Positions 17,204 to 26,445 are shown, counted from the stretch's first letter. The stretch is DNA of 35,889 nt from Flavobacteriaceae bacterium CG2_30_31_66 (GCA_001873065.1 MNYM01000040.1:1-35889); one strand, 5' to 3'. Made by a program: numbers and translations. The notes: generated by a model from the letters alone, not told the origin.

Positions 17204-17757
17204 GAATTATATCAGGAAAACACAAAGGAAGACGTTTGCAGGCACCCAAAAATTTACCTGTTCGTCCAACAACAGACATGGCTAAAGAAGGATTGTTCAA
17301 CGTGCTAAACAACCAATTTTATTTTGATTCTGTTACTTTCATTGATTTATTTTCTGGAACTGGAAATATCAGTTACGAATTTGCTTCAAGAGGTTGCAAA
17401 AACATTTATGCTATTGACGAGAATTACAATTGTATCAAATACATTCAAAGCACTTCAAATGAGCTTGGAATGGATATAAATACTTTTAAAAGCGATGTAT
17501 ATTCTTTTTTGGAAAAAACAACTTTAAAAGCTGATATTATTTTTGCTGATCCGCCTTATAATTTTGAAACTGAAAAATTTTTAGAAATTGTTGCAATCAT
17601 TTTTCGGAAAAATATGATTTCGAATGAAGGAATTTTAGTCATTGAACACTCAAAAAATACTGACTTGTCAAAACATGAAAATCATATTCAAGACAAACGT
17701 TATGGAGGAAATGTGTTTAGTTTTTTCGGATATAAAACCGATAAAGAAAAACTATAA
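17200..17757 (+). CDS. rsmD: 16S rRNA (guanine(966)-N(2))-methyltransferase RsmD
   Basis: A 185-residue SAM-dependent Rossmann methyltransferase that makes m2G966 in 16S rRNA. It opens MRIISGKHKGRRL and continues VRPTTDMAKEGLFNVL, both typical. SAM motif I is DLFSGTGN (residues 49-56), and the catalytic motif IV DPPY is at 117-120. The full family length is present. It overlaps the DUF3822 gene by 4 bases and the convergent moxR gene by 6 bases. Confidence 0.93.
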   Translation: MRIISGKHKGRRLQAPKNLPVRPTTDMAKEGLFNVLNNQFYFDSVTFIDLFSGTGNISYEFASRGCKNIYAIDENYNCIKYIQSTSNELGMDINTFKSDVYSFLEKTTLKADIIFADPPYNFETEKFLEIVAIIFRKNMISNEGILVIEHSKNTDLSKHENHIQDKRYGGNVFSFFGYKTDKEKL

Positions 17758-18705
17758 CAAGGATTTTATAATATCAGAAATTGAGATTCCTTCAGCTTCT
17801 GCTTTATAATTTTTTACAATTCTGTGTGATAAAATAGGAATTGCAACTGCTTTTACATCTTCAATATCGGGCGAAAATTTTCCATGAACTGCAGCATGCG
17901 CTTTTGCAGCCAAAACTAAATTTTGAGAAGCTCTAGGTCCAGCTCCCCAATCTAAATATTTTTTTACAATTTCTGTTGCTTCAGCTGATTTTGGTCTTGT
18001 TTTTCCAACCAATTTTACGGCATATTCAACAACATTTTTGGTTACCGGAATTTTGCGGATCAACTGTTGAATTTCAATGAGTTCTTCTCCTGAAAAAATA
18101 GCTTTTATTTGCTGATTTTGAGTACTAGTTGTATTGATTACAACCTCAACCTCTTCTTTAAATGATGGATATTCTAAATTGATTGAGAACATAAAACGAT
18201 CCAATTGTGCTTCTGGTAATGGATAAGTACCTTCTTGTTCAATCGGATTCTGAGTTGCTAATACGAAAAAAGGCAATTGTAACTTATAGTGATTTCCAGA
18301 AATCGTCACAGAACGTTCTTGCATTGCTTCCAAAAGAGCAGCTTGTGTTTTTGGTGGTGTTCTATTGATTTCATCAGCCAAAATAATATTTGAAAAAATT
18401 GGCCCTTTGATGAATTTGAATTGTCTATTCTCGTCTAAAATTTCACTTCCTAAAATATCTGATGGCATTAAATCTGGTGTGAATTGAATGCGTTTAAAAT
18501 TCAAACCTAAAGCGTCAGAAACTGTATTTACCAATAATGTTTTTGCCAATCCAGGAACTCCAATTAACAAGGAATGTCCTCCACAAAAAACAGACAAAAG
18601 CGTAAAATTTACAGCATCTTTTTGTCCAATAATTATTTTTGCAATTTCAGATTGTAATGATTGGTATTTTTTTACCAATTCATTCACGGCTTGTACATCA
18701 GACAT
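17752..18705 (-). CDS. MoxR family AAA+ ATPase
   Basis: A 317-residue AAA+ ATPase of the MoxR subgroup. The Walker A motif is GVPGLAKT at residues 49-56 and Walker B is IILADEINR (D111, E112). Sensor 1 lies in FVLATQNPIEQEGTYPLPEAQLDRFM, and ATPase_AAA lid helices follow (AGPRASQNLVLAAKAHA). MoxR proteins act as chaperone-like ATPases in maturation of enzyme or surface complexes and usually sit beside DUF58 and von Willebrand A genes. None of these is here. It is instead the last gene of the parvulin operon, its ATG overlapping the surA stop by one base (TAATG). This suggests a role in envelope protein assembly (inference). Confidence 0.92.
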   Translation of the reverse strand: MSDVQAVNELVKKYQSLQSEIAKIIIGQKDAVNFTLLSVFCGGHSLLIGVPGLAKTLLVNTVSDALGLNFKRIQFTPDLMPSDILGSEILDENRQFKFIKGPIFSNIILADEINRTPPKTQAALLEAMQERSVTISGNHYKLQLPFFVLATQNPIEQEGTYPLPEAQLDRFMFSINLEYPSFKEEVEVVINTTSTQNQQIKAIFSGEELIEIQQLIRKIPVTKNVVEYAVKLVGKTRPKSAEATEIVKKYLDWGAGPRASQNLVLAAKAHAAVHGKFSPDIEDVKAVAIPILSHRIVKNYKAEAEGISISDIIKSLL

Positions 18706-20087
18706 TAATTATTAATTTCTTTTTTCCAATTTCTTTCAAAAGTACAATTTGTATGAATTTCAGACAATTTGATATAAGTATCTTTAATTTTTTCTTTGGA
18801 CCAGTTATTAACAGTTTCTTCCTTTTTTTTCAACAGCGCAAGTTCTTGGATTTTCACATAGTCCTTCACCAAATCAGCAATGTGAGTATCAGTTCTTTCT
18901 TTCATCAAAATAAATTTGAACATTTTAACACCACTTCCATCTTGATCAAAATAAACATCGGTGATTTCCTCTTTTTTTAATTCTGCAACTCTAGCATATA
19001 AATCTGGATCCATTCTTGTCAAATCGAATTTTGAATCGCCTGTATAGGGATTTACAATGATTCCTCTGTTGTTTTTAGTTTCATTGTCATTAGAATATTT
19101 TTTTACAGCTTCTTCAAAAGTGATTTTACCATCCAAAATTTCTTTTCTTACTTCTTCTGCTTTGTCTTTTGTTGTTTTGATTAATTCATCAGGAACTTTT
19201 GATTGCATCAAAATATGGGAAGCAATTCTAATATTCCCCCTGATTTCGTGCAATTGCATAATATGATACCCATAATCTGATTTAAAAGGTTTTGATACTT
19301 GACCTAAATCTAAACTAAAAGCAGTTTCTTTAAATTCTTTGATAAATTGAGATTCTTTTGTTACCTCATACTTGCCTCCATTTTGGGTAACTCCTGGATC
19401 GTCAGAATTGATAATTGCTTTCATTTTGAAGTTTGCACCTTCTTCAATTTGTTTTTTTAATTCATTTAATTTTGCAATTATTCTTTCATTTTCTTCTGCG
19501 GATGGGATTGCTTTAATGACAATTTGTGCCAATTCAACTTCAGCTGAAATTTCAGGCAATTCTTTTTTATCTTTTAATCCGTTGAAATATAAACGAACCT
19601 CTTCAGGAGTGACATCAATCTTCTCAGTAATTTTGGCTTGTTCTCTTGCTATTAAAAGTTTCTCTTTTTCAATTTCATAAATCTCCTTTTTTAAATCATC
19701 AATGTCATTAAATCCGTAAGCCTTGATCACTTTATCAATATTGCCAAATTGTTGTGTAAAATATCGCAAGTTAGTTTCGACATTTCCGTTTATTTCAGCA
19801 TCAGAAACTGTAATACTATCAATAACTGCGTGATGCGCCAACAATTTTTGTTGCATCAATTCTTCTAACATTTCACAGTCAGAAATTTTTATTTTTCCTT
19901 CTGACCTTGTGTTAATTTCTTGTTTAAACTTGTCAATATCTGAATTTAGGACAATATTTTTTCCAATAACTACAGCAACACCGTCAATTTTTACTTTTTG
20001 AGAATAGCTTGAAAAGCTCATAAAAATTAGAAGTAATAGGAATAAATGGTGTTTAATATATTTTGAAATTGTTGTTTTTTGTGGCAT
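18705..20087 (-). CDS. SurA-like periplasmic chaperone / peptidylprolyl isomerase
   Basis: A 460-residue exported protein. The signal peptide covers residues about 1-30 (HHLFLLLLIFMSFSSYSQ). A SurA N-terminal-type region follows (VDGVAVVIGKNIVLNSDID). Two parvulin PpiC domains lie at about 178-285 (AEVELAQIVIKA to YGYHIMQLHE) and 288-390 (ASHILMQ onward), the second less regular. The C-terminal helix (about 400-455) completes the SurA chaperone fold. Its role would be folding and delivery of outer-membrane proteins to the BAM complex. The start at 20087 lies within the end of the preceding lipoprotein gene (35-base overlap), and the stop overlaps moxR by one base. It is the third of three PPIase-like genes in a row. 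Confidence 0.9.
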   Translation of the reverse strand: MPQKTTISKYIKHHLFLLLLIFMSFSSYSQKVKIDGVAVVIGKNIVLNSDIDKFKQEINTRSEGKIKISDCEMLEELMQQKLLAHHAVIDSITVSDAEINGNVETNLRYFTQQFGNIDKVIKAYGFNDIDDLKKEIYEIEKEKLLIAREQAKITEKIDVTPEEVRLYFNGLKDKKELPEISAEVELAQIVIKAIPSAEENERIIAKLNELKKQIEEGANFKMKAIINSDDPGVTQNGGKYEVTKESQFIKEFKETAFSLDLGQVSKPFKSDYGYHIMQLHEIRGNIRIASHILMQSKVPDELIKTTKDKAEEVRKEILDGKITFEEAVKKYSNDNETKNNRGIIVNPYTGDSKFDLTRMDPDLYARVAELKKEEITDVYFDQDGSGVKMFKFILMKERTDTHIADLVKDYVKIQELALLKKKEETVNNWSKEKIKDTYIKLSEIHTNCTFERNWKKEINN

Positions 20088-20901
20088 CTTGTATTAATAT
20101 TTTTTCAATGTCTTTAATTAATTTGATTTTACGTCTGTGCAAAATCATCTGTTTTATTTGTGATTTTATATAACTCAAAGGAGCTGTTTCGTTTGTGGAC
20201 AAAAAGTCCTTAACAGAAACCAAATATAAACCTATTGAATCTTGTTTTTCTAGATATTTTGTTTTATTTAACAATTCTTCTTTTGAAAAAGGCAGGTTTA
20301 TCATAACTTTATCCAATGAAATCCAAATATTCTCATTGAATTGAAATTTTTTGAAACTTAACTGTTGTTTTTCTAAAGATTCTAAATCATCTATTTTCTC
20401 TGATTTAAAAAGCCGAATCAATTCTTTTTTATTAACAACTTTATGATCAAAATGGAGATATTTTATTTTTAAAAGCTCTTCATTAAGCTTAAAATTTTCT
20501 TTGTTATTCTCATAAAATAGGTCAATTTCCGAAGAAAAAATTACGGTATCTAATTGTTGATTGATCAACATTTCTTTATAATTGTTTATTAAAAGACTTT
20601 CTCGATAATCATTTACAAGCGTATTGATTTCGTTTGTTGCTTCTAAAGAATTGTTTTTTTCTGCTTTATTTAATAATAATTTTTTTAACGCCCAATTATT
20701 TATAAAACTTCTAACCAAAAGAATACTGTCATTTTTACTAATTTTTTCGGGCAAAAATGCTTTAATATCATCTTTAAACAATTTTTCATTGTTGACAATT
20801 GCAACAACTTCTTGTGATTCTTCTTCTTTACTTCTAAAATCAAAGTAATTGCAAGAAGTAAAAAAAAGAATTAAAAAAATTAAATAAGAGGTGTATTTCA
20901 C
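20053..20901 (-). CDS. SurA-N-like lipoprotein without visible catalytic PPIase domain
   Basis: A 282-residue protein starting at a GTG (20899-20901) that overlaps the stop codon of the upstream PPIase gene (TAGTG). Residues 1-17 form a lipoprotein-like signal (LIFLILFFTSC, lipid-attachable C17), followed by an acidic stretch that favours outer-membrane sorting. The region VVAIVNNEKLFKDDIKAFLP resembles the start of SurA/PpiD chaperone domains. I see no conserved parvulin active-site segment, so it may be a chaperone-only member. It sits between two clear parvulins and overlaps surA by 35 bases, so it is probably part of the same envelope folding unit. Confidence 0.75.
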   Translation of the reverse strand: MKYTSYLIFLILFFTSCNYFDFRSKEEESQEVVAIVNNEKLFKDDIKAFLPEKISKNDSILLVRSFINNWALKKLLLNKAEKNNSLEATNEINTLVNDYRESLLINNYKEMLINQQLDTVIFSSEIDLFYENNKENFKLNEELLKIKYLHFDHKVVNKKELIRLFKSEKIDDLESLEKQQLSFKKFQFNENIWISLDKVMINLPFSKEELLNKTKYLEKQDSIGLYLVSVKDFLSTNETAPLSYIKSQIKQMILHRRKIKLIKDIEKILIQDATKNNNFKIY

Positions 20902-22535
20902 TATTTTTTGTTATAAAAATTTATGAGATTTTTCAATTGTCTCTTATCAATTTCGATAATCGTATTTTTTCTTAAATCTGCAATCCAATTTTGTTCGAGA
21001 AAATTTTGATAATCATTCATCACTTCACCTTTTATTTTTGAAAAATCTTTGGTTTCATATTTACTGATATTATCATCAAAAAAACTTTTCAATCCCAAGG
21101 TATCTTTGGTAGATTTTTCCCAAATTTTTTGTTGCATCAATTCAAACAATAGCAATCCATCTTTATATTCTTGCAAAGTATTTGCAAATTCAGGAGCTGA
21201 TTTTTCAAGATTATTTTTGTAATAAGACAATATTTCATCGTTTTTAAAATCCTCAAAAAATTCAAAAATAGCTTTTCCTGATCTAAATTTGATATAATTC
21301 ACGAAATCTTCCTGAGAAAGGCTATAATCATTGATTTTTAAAATCTCGGTTTGAAGAGAATCTTTTGCAATATTTCTAATATTTGGAATATCAAAAATCA
21401 TTTTTGCAGCTTCATTTTCAACAATTGTATATTTTTTTTCTAATTTTTGAATCACTGCTTTTTGGGATAATTGCGCTCTTTCGTCCGAACGAACTTTTTG
21501 AATCAATTCTTGTTTTAAGTTTTCAAAAGATTCTACTGGGTATTTTTTAATCAATTGAATAATATGCCAACCAAATCTTGTTTGAAATGGCTTGGAATAA
21601 GATTCTTCTTTTTCTAGGCTAAAAGCAACATCTTCAAATGGTTGCACCATCATTCCTTTACCAAATTTTCTTAAAACACCACCTTTTGATTTTGTTTCGG
21701 AATCATCAGAATATTTTCTGGCAAGCGTCTTAAATTGTTGGTCTTTTTGAAGTTTGTCATAAATTTCAAAAACCAATTTTTTCCCTGTTTCTGTGGTATC
21801 TGAGATTAAAATATGAGCAACTTCAACTTCACCTTTTGAAACTCGCATTGAATCAACTTTCAAAATATGATACCCAAATCTTGTTTTAAAAGGTGTTGAA
21901 ACAGCACCAACTTTCGTATTGTAAGCTGATTCTTCAAAAGGAAAAACCATTCTAAACGCAGAAAAATACCCCAAATTTCCTTTGTTTCCTACTCTGCCTG
22001 ATTGAGGATCTCCTTTCGCAGAAGGATCTTCAGAAAATTCTACCGCCATTTTCTCAAAATCTTCTCCATTTTTAATCTTATTTCTTATGAAATTTATTTT
22101 TTCGAATGCTTTTAAAGTGTCCTTTGGAGTAGGAACTGATGGTGTTCTTACAAGTATATGTTTGGCTTTTACTTCATTTTTTGTTCTAAAATAAGCGTCT
22201 TTTACCAATTTATTGATGTAAACAGAATCTTGCATGAAAGGGACTGCTAGTTGATTTCTATACGTCTCAATTTCTTTTTTGTATGATGGCAAAGTGTCTA
22301 ATTGAATTTTGTATGCTTCTTTAACTTTTAAACGATAATTGATATACAATTCAATGTTTCTCTGAACATCTTTTTCATCCTCATTATCAATGGCGTCTAA
22401 ATTTTTTTCATAAACTCTTTTAAAATCAGAAATCAACACTTTTTCATCTCCAATTGTCATCAAAACTTTGTGATTTTTTTGCGAAAAAACCACACTTGAC
22501 AAACATAATAATCCAACTAAAATTATTTTTTTCAT
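20901..22535 (-). CDS. Parvulin-type peptidylprolyl isomerase (two PpiC domains)
   Basis: A 544-residue exported protein with a signal peptide at 1-19 (IILVGLLCLSSVVFSQ). An N-terminal helical chaperone region is followed by two PpiC domains in tandem: the first at about residues 120-228 (KAKHILVRTP to FGYHILKVDS), the second at about 229-340 (VAHILISDTTE to FGWHIIQLIKK). A long helical C-terminal part of about 200 residues follows. In Bacteroidota such proteins are annotated as PPIases of the SurA/PpiD group in the periplasm. It is preceded by the DUF493 gene with a 5-base gap and followed by the lipoprotein gene with a one-base overlap. Confidence 0.9.
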   Translation of the reverse strand: MKKIILVGLLCLSSVVFSQKNHKVLMTIGDEKVLISDFKRVYEKNLDAIDNEDEKDVQRNIELYINYRLKVKEAYKIQLDTLPSYKKEIETYRNQLAVPFMQDSVYINKLVKDAYFRTKNEVKAKHILVRTPSVPTPKDTLKAFEKINFIRNKIKNGEDFEKMAVEFSEDPSAKGDPQSGRVGNKGNLGYFSAFRMVFPFEESAYNTKVGAVSTPFKTRFGYHILKVDSMRVSKGEVEVAHILISDTTETGKKLVFEIYDKLQKDQQFKTLARKYSDDSETKSKGGVLRKFGKGMMVQPFEDVAFSLEKEESYSKPFQTRFGWHIIQLIKKYPVESFENLKQELIQKVRSDERAQLSQKAVIQKLEKKYTIVENEAAKMIFDIPNIRNIAKDSLQTEILKINDYSLSQEDFVNYIKFRSGKAIFEFFEDFKNDEILSYYKNNLEKSAPEFANTLQEYKDGLLLFELMQQKIWEKSTKDTLGLKSFFDDNISKYETKDFSKIKGEVMNDYQNFLEQNWIADLRKNTIIEIDKRQLKNLINFYNKK

Positions 22536-22540
22536 AAATT

Positions 22541-22837
22541 TTATAATGATATAATTCCTTTTATTCTTTCAGCTTTTTGATAAAATTCAATAACGCTATC
22601 AGCACTTTCAATGTTTAGAACGATTGAAACACTCACATATTTTCCGGTTTTCGATTTTTTTGTATTGATAACTGCTCCCATATTATTAAACAGATTCTCA
22701 ACTTCATTCACTTGATTTTCATCAGAGGGAACAATGAACTTAAACAAATAATCTGAAGGAAACTCAGTGGTATCCTCCAAACGGTATTTTAATTTTGTAT
22801 AAAAAACATTTTTATCTTCCATTGTTTTGTTTTTCAT
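22541..22837 (-). CDS. DUF493 family protein (YbeD-like)
   Basis: A 98-residue protein of the DUF493/YbeD type: FKFIVPSDENQV near residues 28-39, SKTGKYVSVSIVLNIES near 61-77, and a terminal helix plus strand (IEFYQKAERIKGIISL), an alpha-beta ACT-like sandwich. An internal ATG at 22822 (MEDKNVFY) is a plausible alternative start that removes five residues. A TAATTTTG -7 element lies 18 bases before the ATG at 22837, so this gene heads the PPIase-moxR operon. Family function is not established; E. coli YbeD has been linked to lipoate metabolism neighbours. Confidence 0.82.
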   Translation of the reverse strand: MKNKTMEDKNVFYTKLKYRLEDTTEFPSDYLFKFIVPSDENQVNEVENLFNNMGAVINTKKSKTGKYVSVSIVLNIESADSVIEFYQKAERIKGIISL

Positions 22838-22854
22838 TTAAAAATAGCAAGCCA

Positions 22855-22862
22855 CAAAATTA
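22855..22862 (-). promoter_or_regulatory. -7 element (TAATTTTG) of the DUF493-PPIase-moxR operon
   Basis: Minus strand TAATTTTG matches TAnnTTTG exactly; the predicted start site falls about 13 bases before the ATG at 22837. No good -33 element is seen. It is divergent from the promoter at 22873-22903. Confidence 0.45.
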
Positions 22863-22872
22863 CATTAAAAAC

Positions 22873-22903
22873 TTAGTTTTATAATACGAATGGTATATTT
22901 TTG
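22873..22903 (+). promoter_or_regulatory. Promoter of the P-loop protein-recQ-fmt operon
   Basis: TTAG (22873-22876, one mismatch from TTTG), then 19 bases, then TATTTTTG (22896-22903, exact TAnnTTTG). The leader to the TTG start at 22955 would be about 45 nt. Confidence 0.55.
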
Positions 22904-22954
22904 TAAAATCAAAAATTGTAAAAAGCAATCAAAATTAACTAAGACTCAAAAAAA

Positions 22955-23509
22955 TTGCAAAAAAAACCACTTAAAATTGTGTTAATTGGAGGACCTGCAA
23001 CTGGAAAATCAACAGTTTTAGAGGTTTTAAAAACGAAAAAATTTCATTGTTTCGATGAAATTTCAAGAGAAGTTATTTTAAATGCTCAAAAAAATGGCAT
23101 AGAACAACTTTTTTTGATTGAGCCATTACTTTTTAGTGAAATGCTTCTTAAAGGAAGAGAGCAGCAATATTTAGAAGCAGAAAAATCATTAAAAGATGTC
23201 GTTTTTTTTGACAGAGGAATCCCTGATATAAAAGCATATTTAGACTATTTTAAATCAGATTATCCAGCGGTTTTTAAAGAAAAATGTGGTGTGTTTTCTT
23301 ATGACTATATTTTTCATTTTGCACCTTGGAAAACAATTCATACCACTGATAATGAGCGCTATGAATCATTTAAAGAATCCGTTTTAATTGATCAATATAT
23401 CAAAAAAACCTACACGGATTTAGGGTATAAAATCATCAATGTTCCTTTTGGAAATTTGGAAGAACGCTGTCAGTTTATTTTGAATTTTTTGTCCTTAAAT
23501 AATGAATGA
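22955..23509 (+). CDS. P-loop ATP-binding protein (AAA_28 / NadR-Ttd14-like kinase domain)
   Basis: A 184-residue single-domain nucleotide-binding protein. The P-loop GGPATGKST is at residues 12-20 directly after the first beta strand (KIVLIG). A later VVFFDRGIPDIKAYL segment (about 72-86) holds the DRG motif typical of AAA_28 proteins, and a lid-like region with RYESF follows. The start is TTG at 22955: an in-frame TAA lies at 22940-22942 and no ATG precedes the P-loop; GTG at 22979 would cut the first strand. The 8-base overlap with recQ suggests coupling. The biochemical substrate is unknown; relatives are called Ttd14-like ATPases or nicotinamide riboside kinase-like. Confidence 0.75.
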   Translation: MQKKPLKIVLIGGPATGKSTVLEVLKTKKFHCFDEISREVILNAQKNGIEQLFLIEPLLFSEMLLKGREQQYLEAEKSLKDVVFFDRGIPDIKAYLDYFKSDYPAVFKEKCGVFSYDYIFHFAPWKTIHTTDNERYESFKESVLIDQYIKKTYTDLGYKIINVPFGNLEERCQFILNFLSLNNE

Positions 23510-25391
23510 AGCCACTAAAATCTTAAAAGAATACTGGAATTTCTCTTCATTTATTACTCCTCAAGAAGAAATCATACAAGCTGTTTTAGAAAAAAAAGAT
23601 GTAATTGCACTTTTGCCAACTGGAGGAGGAAAATCAATTTGTTTTCAGCTTCCTGCAATGATGAGAGAAGGGGTTTGTTTGGTGATATCTCCCTTAATTT
23701 CCTTGATCCAAGACCAAGTTGAAAATTTAAAAAAGCGAGGAATCAAAGCTACTTCAATACAATCTGGTGTTTCAGAAAACGAAATTTTAATACTTTTTGA
23801 CAATATCAAATTTGGTAATTATAAATTTTTATACATTTCTCCTGAAAGGCTTCAAAGTTCATTAATTCAAGAAAAAATAAAACAATTAAAAATAAGTTTT
23901 GTGGCTGTTGATGAAGCACATTGCATCTCAGAGTGGGGACATGATTTTAGGCCTGCTTTTAGAAATATTACCATTTTGAGGACACTAATTCCTGAATTGC
24001 ATTTTATTGCGTTAACAGCAACTGCAAATAAAAGAGTGCTTTTGGATATTGAAAAAAGTTTGGATTTGAAAGACACCAAAGTTTTTAAAAAGAGTTTTTT
24101 TAAAGAACATTTGGCTTATCAAATTTTCAATGTCGAAGATAAATTATTGAAACTAAAACAGATTTTTTCAAAAACTAAAACGCCAGGAATTGTATATGTA
24201 AATTCGAGAAAAAAAACAGTGCAAATTGCTCAGTTTTTAAATTCAAATAATTTTAAAAGCAGTTTTTATCATGGTGGCTTAACCACTTTAGAAAAAGAAA
24301 ATGCTTTTGAAAATTGGATGAAAGAAAAAACACCAATCATGGTAGCAACCAATGCCTTTGGAATGGGAATTGACAAAGAAAATGTGGGTATTGTCATTCA
24401 TTTTGACATTCCATATAGCATAGAAAATTATATTCAAGAAGCAGGAAGAGCAGGAAGAAATCAAAAAAAAGCATTTGCGGTTTTATTGAAAAATGACAAT
24501 GATATTTCCAATCAAATTGAATATGAAAAAAAAACACTTCCAAGCTTGAAAGAAGTGAAAGAAATTCACAAAAAATTGTATCAATATTTTAGAATTGCTT
24601 TGAGTGAAATTCCTGAAAATTCAGTTGGTTTTAATCTCTTAGAATTTTCAAAAATCTATGATTTTTCGGTTTCAAAAGTAGATGCAGTTTTGCGAATTTT
24701 AGCAAATAATTCTATCATAGAAATAACAAATACTTACAATAAAAAATCAAGTATTATTTTTCATGAAACAAGTAAAAATATCACTTTATACGCTATCAAT
24801 AATAGCTATTTAAAAAACTTTATTAATTCAATACTTAGAACTTATACTGGTTTATTTGAACAAGAAGTAAAAATAGATGAATTTCTACTTGCCAAGAAAA
24901 ATAACACGACTTCAAAACAAGTAATTGGCTACTTAAATCAGCTGGAAAAAGACGGCATTTTGAGTTACAACAGAGTGCATACAGATGCAGAAATTCGGTT
25001 TTTGATTCCAAGAGAAGATGATAAAACCATCAATTTTTACTCAAAAGAAATCACCCAATTTTTAAAGCAAAAAGAAAAAAAATCAATAGATTTTTTACGT
25101 TTTATCCAGAACAATTCAGTTTGCAGAAGCATCCAAATTTTGAATTATTTTGATGAAAAATCAACCAAAAAATGTGGTATTTGTGACGTCTGTTTATCCG
25201 AAAAAAAACCTCAAAAAAAAGATATTATTTCTGAAATATTAATCTTACTAAATGAAAAAGGAAAGTTGTCTTCGCAAGAAATAAATCATTTTTTAAATTT
25301 CAATGAAAAAGACATATTAATACATTTACAACAATTAATTAGTAAAAATAAAATCACCATCAACAACCAAAATAAGTATCAAAAAAAATAA
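23502..25391 (+). CDS. recQ: ATP-dependent DNA helicase RecQ
   Basis: A 629-residue SF2 3'-5' DNA helicase. Walker A is LPTGGGKS (about 38-45), and DEAH at 137-140 is followed by CISEWGHDFRP. Motifs V and VI include ATNAFGMGIDK and QEAGRAGRNQ. The zinc-binding RQC region has four cysteines (VCRS then KKCGICDVC). It is short at the C-terminus: there is no clear HRDC domain after the winged-helix part, as in many Bacteroidota second RecQ copies. It acts in recombination and fork repair. The start overlaps the preceding P-loop gene by 8 bases, and fmt follows after 5 bases, so the three form an operon. Confidence 0.93.
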   Translation: MNEATKILKEYWNFSSFITPQEEIIQAVLEKKDVIALLPTGGGKSICFQLPAMMREGVCLVISPLISLIQDQVENLKKRGIKATSIQSGVSENEILILFDNIKFGNYKFLYISPERLQSSLIQEKIKQLKISFVAVDEAHCISEWGHDFRPAFRNITILRTLIPELHFIALTATANKRVLLDIEKSLDLKDTKVFKKSFFKEHLAYQIFNVEDKLLKLKQIFSKTKTPGIVYVNSRKKTVQIAQFLNSNNFKSSFYHGGLTTLEKENAFENWMKEKTPIMVATNAFGMGIDKENVGIVIHFDIPYSIENYIQEAGRAGRNQKKAFAVLLKNDNDISNQIEYEKKTLPSLKEVKEIHKKLYQYFRIALSEIPENSVGFNLLEFSKIYDFSVSKVDAVLRILANNSIIEITNTYNKKSSIIFHETSKNITLYAINNSYLKNFINSILRTYTGLFEQEVKIDEFLLAKKNNTTSKQVIGYLNQLEKDGILSYNRVHTDAEIRFLIPREDDKTINFYSKEITQFLKQKEKKSIDFLRFIQNNSVCRSIQILNYFDEKSTKKCGICDVCLSEKKPQKKDIISEILILLNEKGKLSSQEINHFLNFNEKDILIHLQQLISKNKITINNQNKYQKK

Positions 25392-25396
25392 AAATT

Positions 25397-26341
25397 ATGA
25401 GTCAATTAAGAATCGTTTTTATGGGCACTCCAGATTTTGCTGAAGCAATTTTAAAAAATTTGGTTGATAAAAAATATACAGTTGTTGGTGTAATAACTGC
25501 TGCCGATAAACCAGCCGGAAGAGGATTAAAATTGCAAGAATCTGCTGTTAAAAAATATGCAAAATCTCAAAATATTCCAACATTACAACCCAAAAATTTA
25601 AAAAATGAAGAATTTTTAAAAGCATTAAAAGCATTAAATGCGGATGTTCAAATTGTGGTTGCTTTTAGAATGTTGCCCAAAGAAGTTTGGCAAATGCCAA
25701 AGTTCGGAACTTTTAATTTGCATGCTTCGCTATTACCAGATTATAGAGGCGCAGCCCCAATTCATTGGGCAATAATTAATGGAGAAACAAAAACTGGTGT
25801 CACAACATTTTTTATTGATGATACAATTGATACTGGAGAAATCATTCTAAAAAATGAAGTTGCGATTGGTGATGACGAAATTGTTGGCACTTTACATGAT
25901 AAATTAATGATTTCAGGCGCACAATTAGTTGCCCAAACTGTAGATTGTATTGAAAAAGGAACTGTAAAAACAACCAAACAACCAAACTCAGAGCAAAAAG
26001 AAGCTCCAAAATTATCCCCAGAAAATACAAAAATTGATTGGGACGAGTCTTTGGAAAAAGTGTACAACAAAATTCGTGGATTAAACCCATTTCCTGCAGC
26101 TTGGACAACAATTCAAACTAATGGAGAAGAAATTTCAGCCAAAATATATGCTGTAAAAAAAGAAGAAAAAAGTCATTCTTTATTATCAGGAAAAATTTTA
26201 TCAACCAAAAAAGAATTTAAAGTTGCCGTAAAAAATGGTTTCATTCATATTTTAGAAATAAAACTTGCTGGAAAGAGGTTGATGGACACCAAAAGTTTGT
26301 TGAATGGATTTTCGTTTTCAAAAGATTCTAAAATGCTTTAA
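25397..26341 (+). CDS. fmt: Methionyl-tRNA formyltransferase
   Basis: A 314-residue enzyme that formylates initiator Met-tRNA using 10-formyl-THF. RIVFMGTPDFAEAIL forms the N-terminal Rossmann start (residues 4-18). The catalytic segment is FNLHASLLPDYRGAAPI with the Asn/His/Asp active-site set (N and H here, D in FFIDDTIDTGE). The C-terminal domain includes LNPFPAAWTTI. Length is normal for the family. It is the last gene of the recQ operon, with a weak hairpin just after the stop. Confidence 0.95.
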   Translation: MSQLRIVFMGTPDFAEAILKNLVDKKYTVVGVITAADKPAGRGLKLQESAVKKYAKSQNIPTLQPKNLKNEEFLKALKALNADVQIVVAFRMLPKEVWQMPKFGTFNLHASLLPDYRGAAPIHWAIINGETKTGVTTFFIDDTIDTGEIILKNEVAIGDDEIVGTLHDKLMISGAQLVAQTVDCIEKGTVKTTKQPNSEQKEAPKLSPENTKIDWDESLEKVYNKIRGLNPFPAAWTTIQTNGEEISAKIYAVKKEEKSHSLLSGKILSTKKEFKVAVKNGFIHILEIKLAGKRLMDTKSLLNGFSFSKDSKML

Positions 26342-26364
26342 CCTCATTATTGATAAGGTTTTTG
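26340..26364 (+). terminator. Weak terminator after fmt
   Basis: AACCT (26340-26344) pairs with AGGTT (26356-26360), followed by a short T-run (TTTG). The stem is only 5 bp, so this is tentative; its position right at the fmt stop is suitable. Confidence 0.35.
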
Positions 26365-26445
26365 TGGATTTTTGAATATTTCAAAGTTCTTTATTAACAA
26401 TTTGAAGGTATTTATCAACAAAACAATGTTTTTTTTGTTCGTAAA

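Noticed and set aside
17752..18705. MoxR as part of a Bat/DUF58-vWA cluster
   Set aside because: No DUF58, vWA or TPR Bat gene is adjacent; its neighbours are surA and rsmD.
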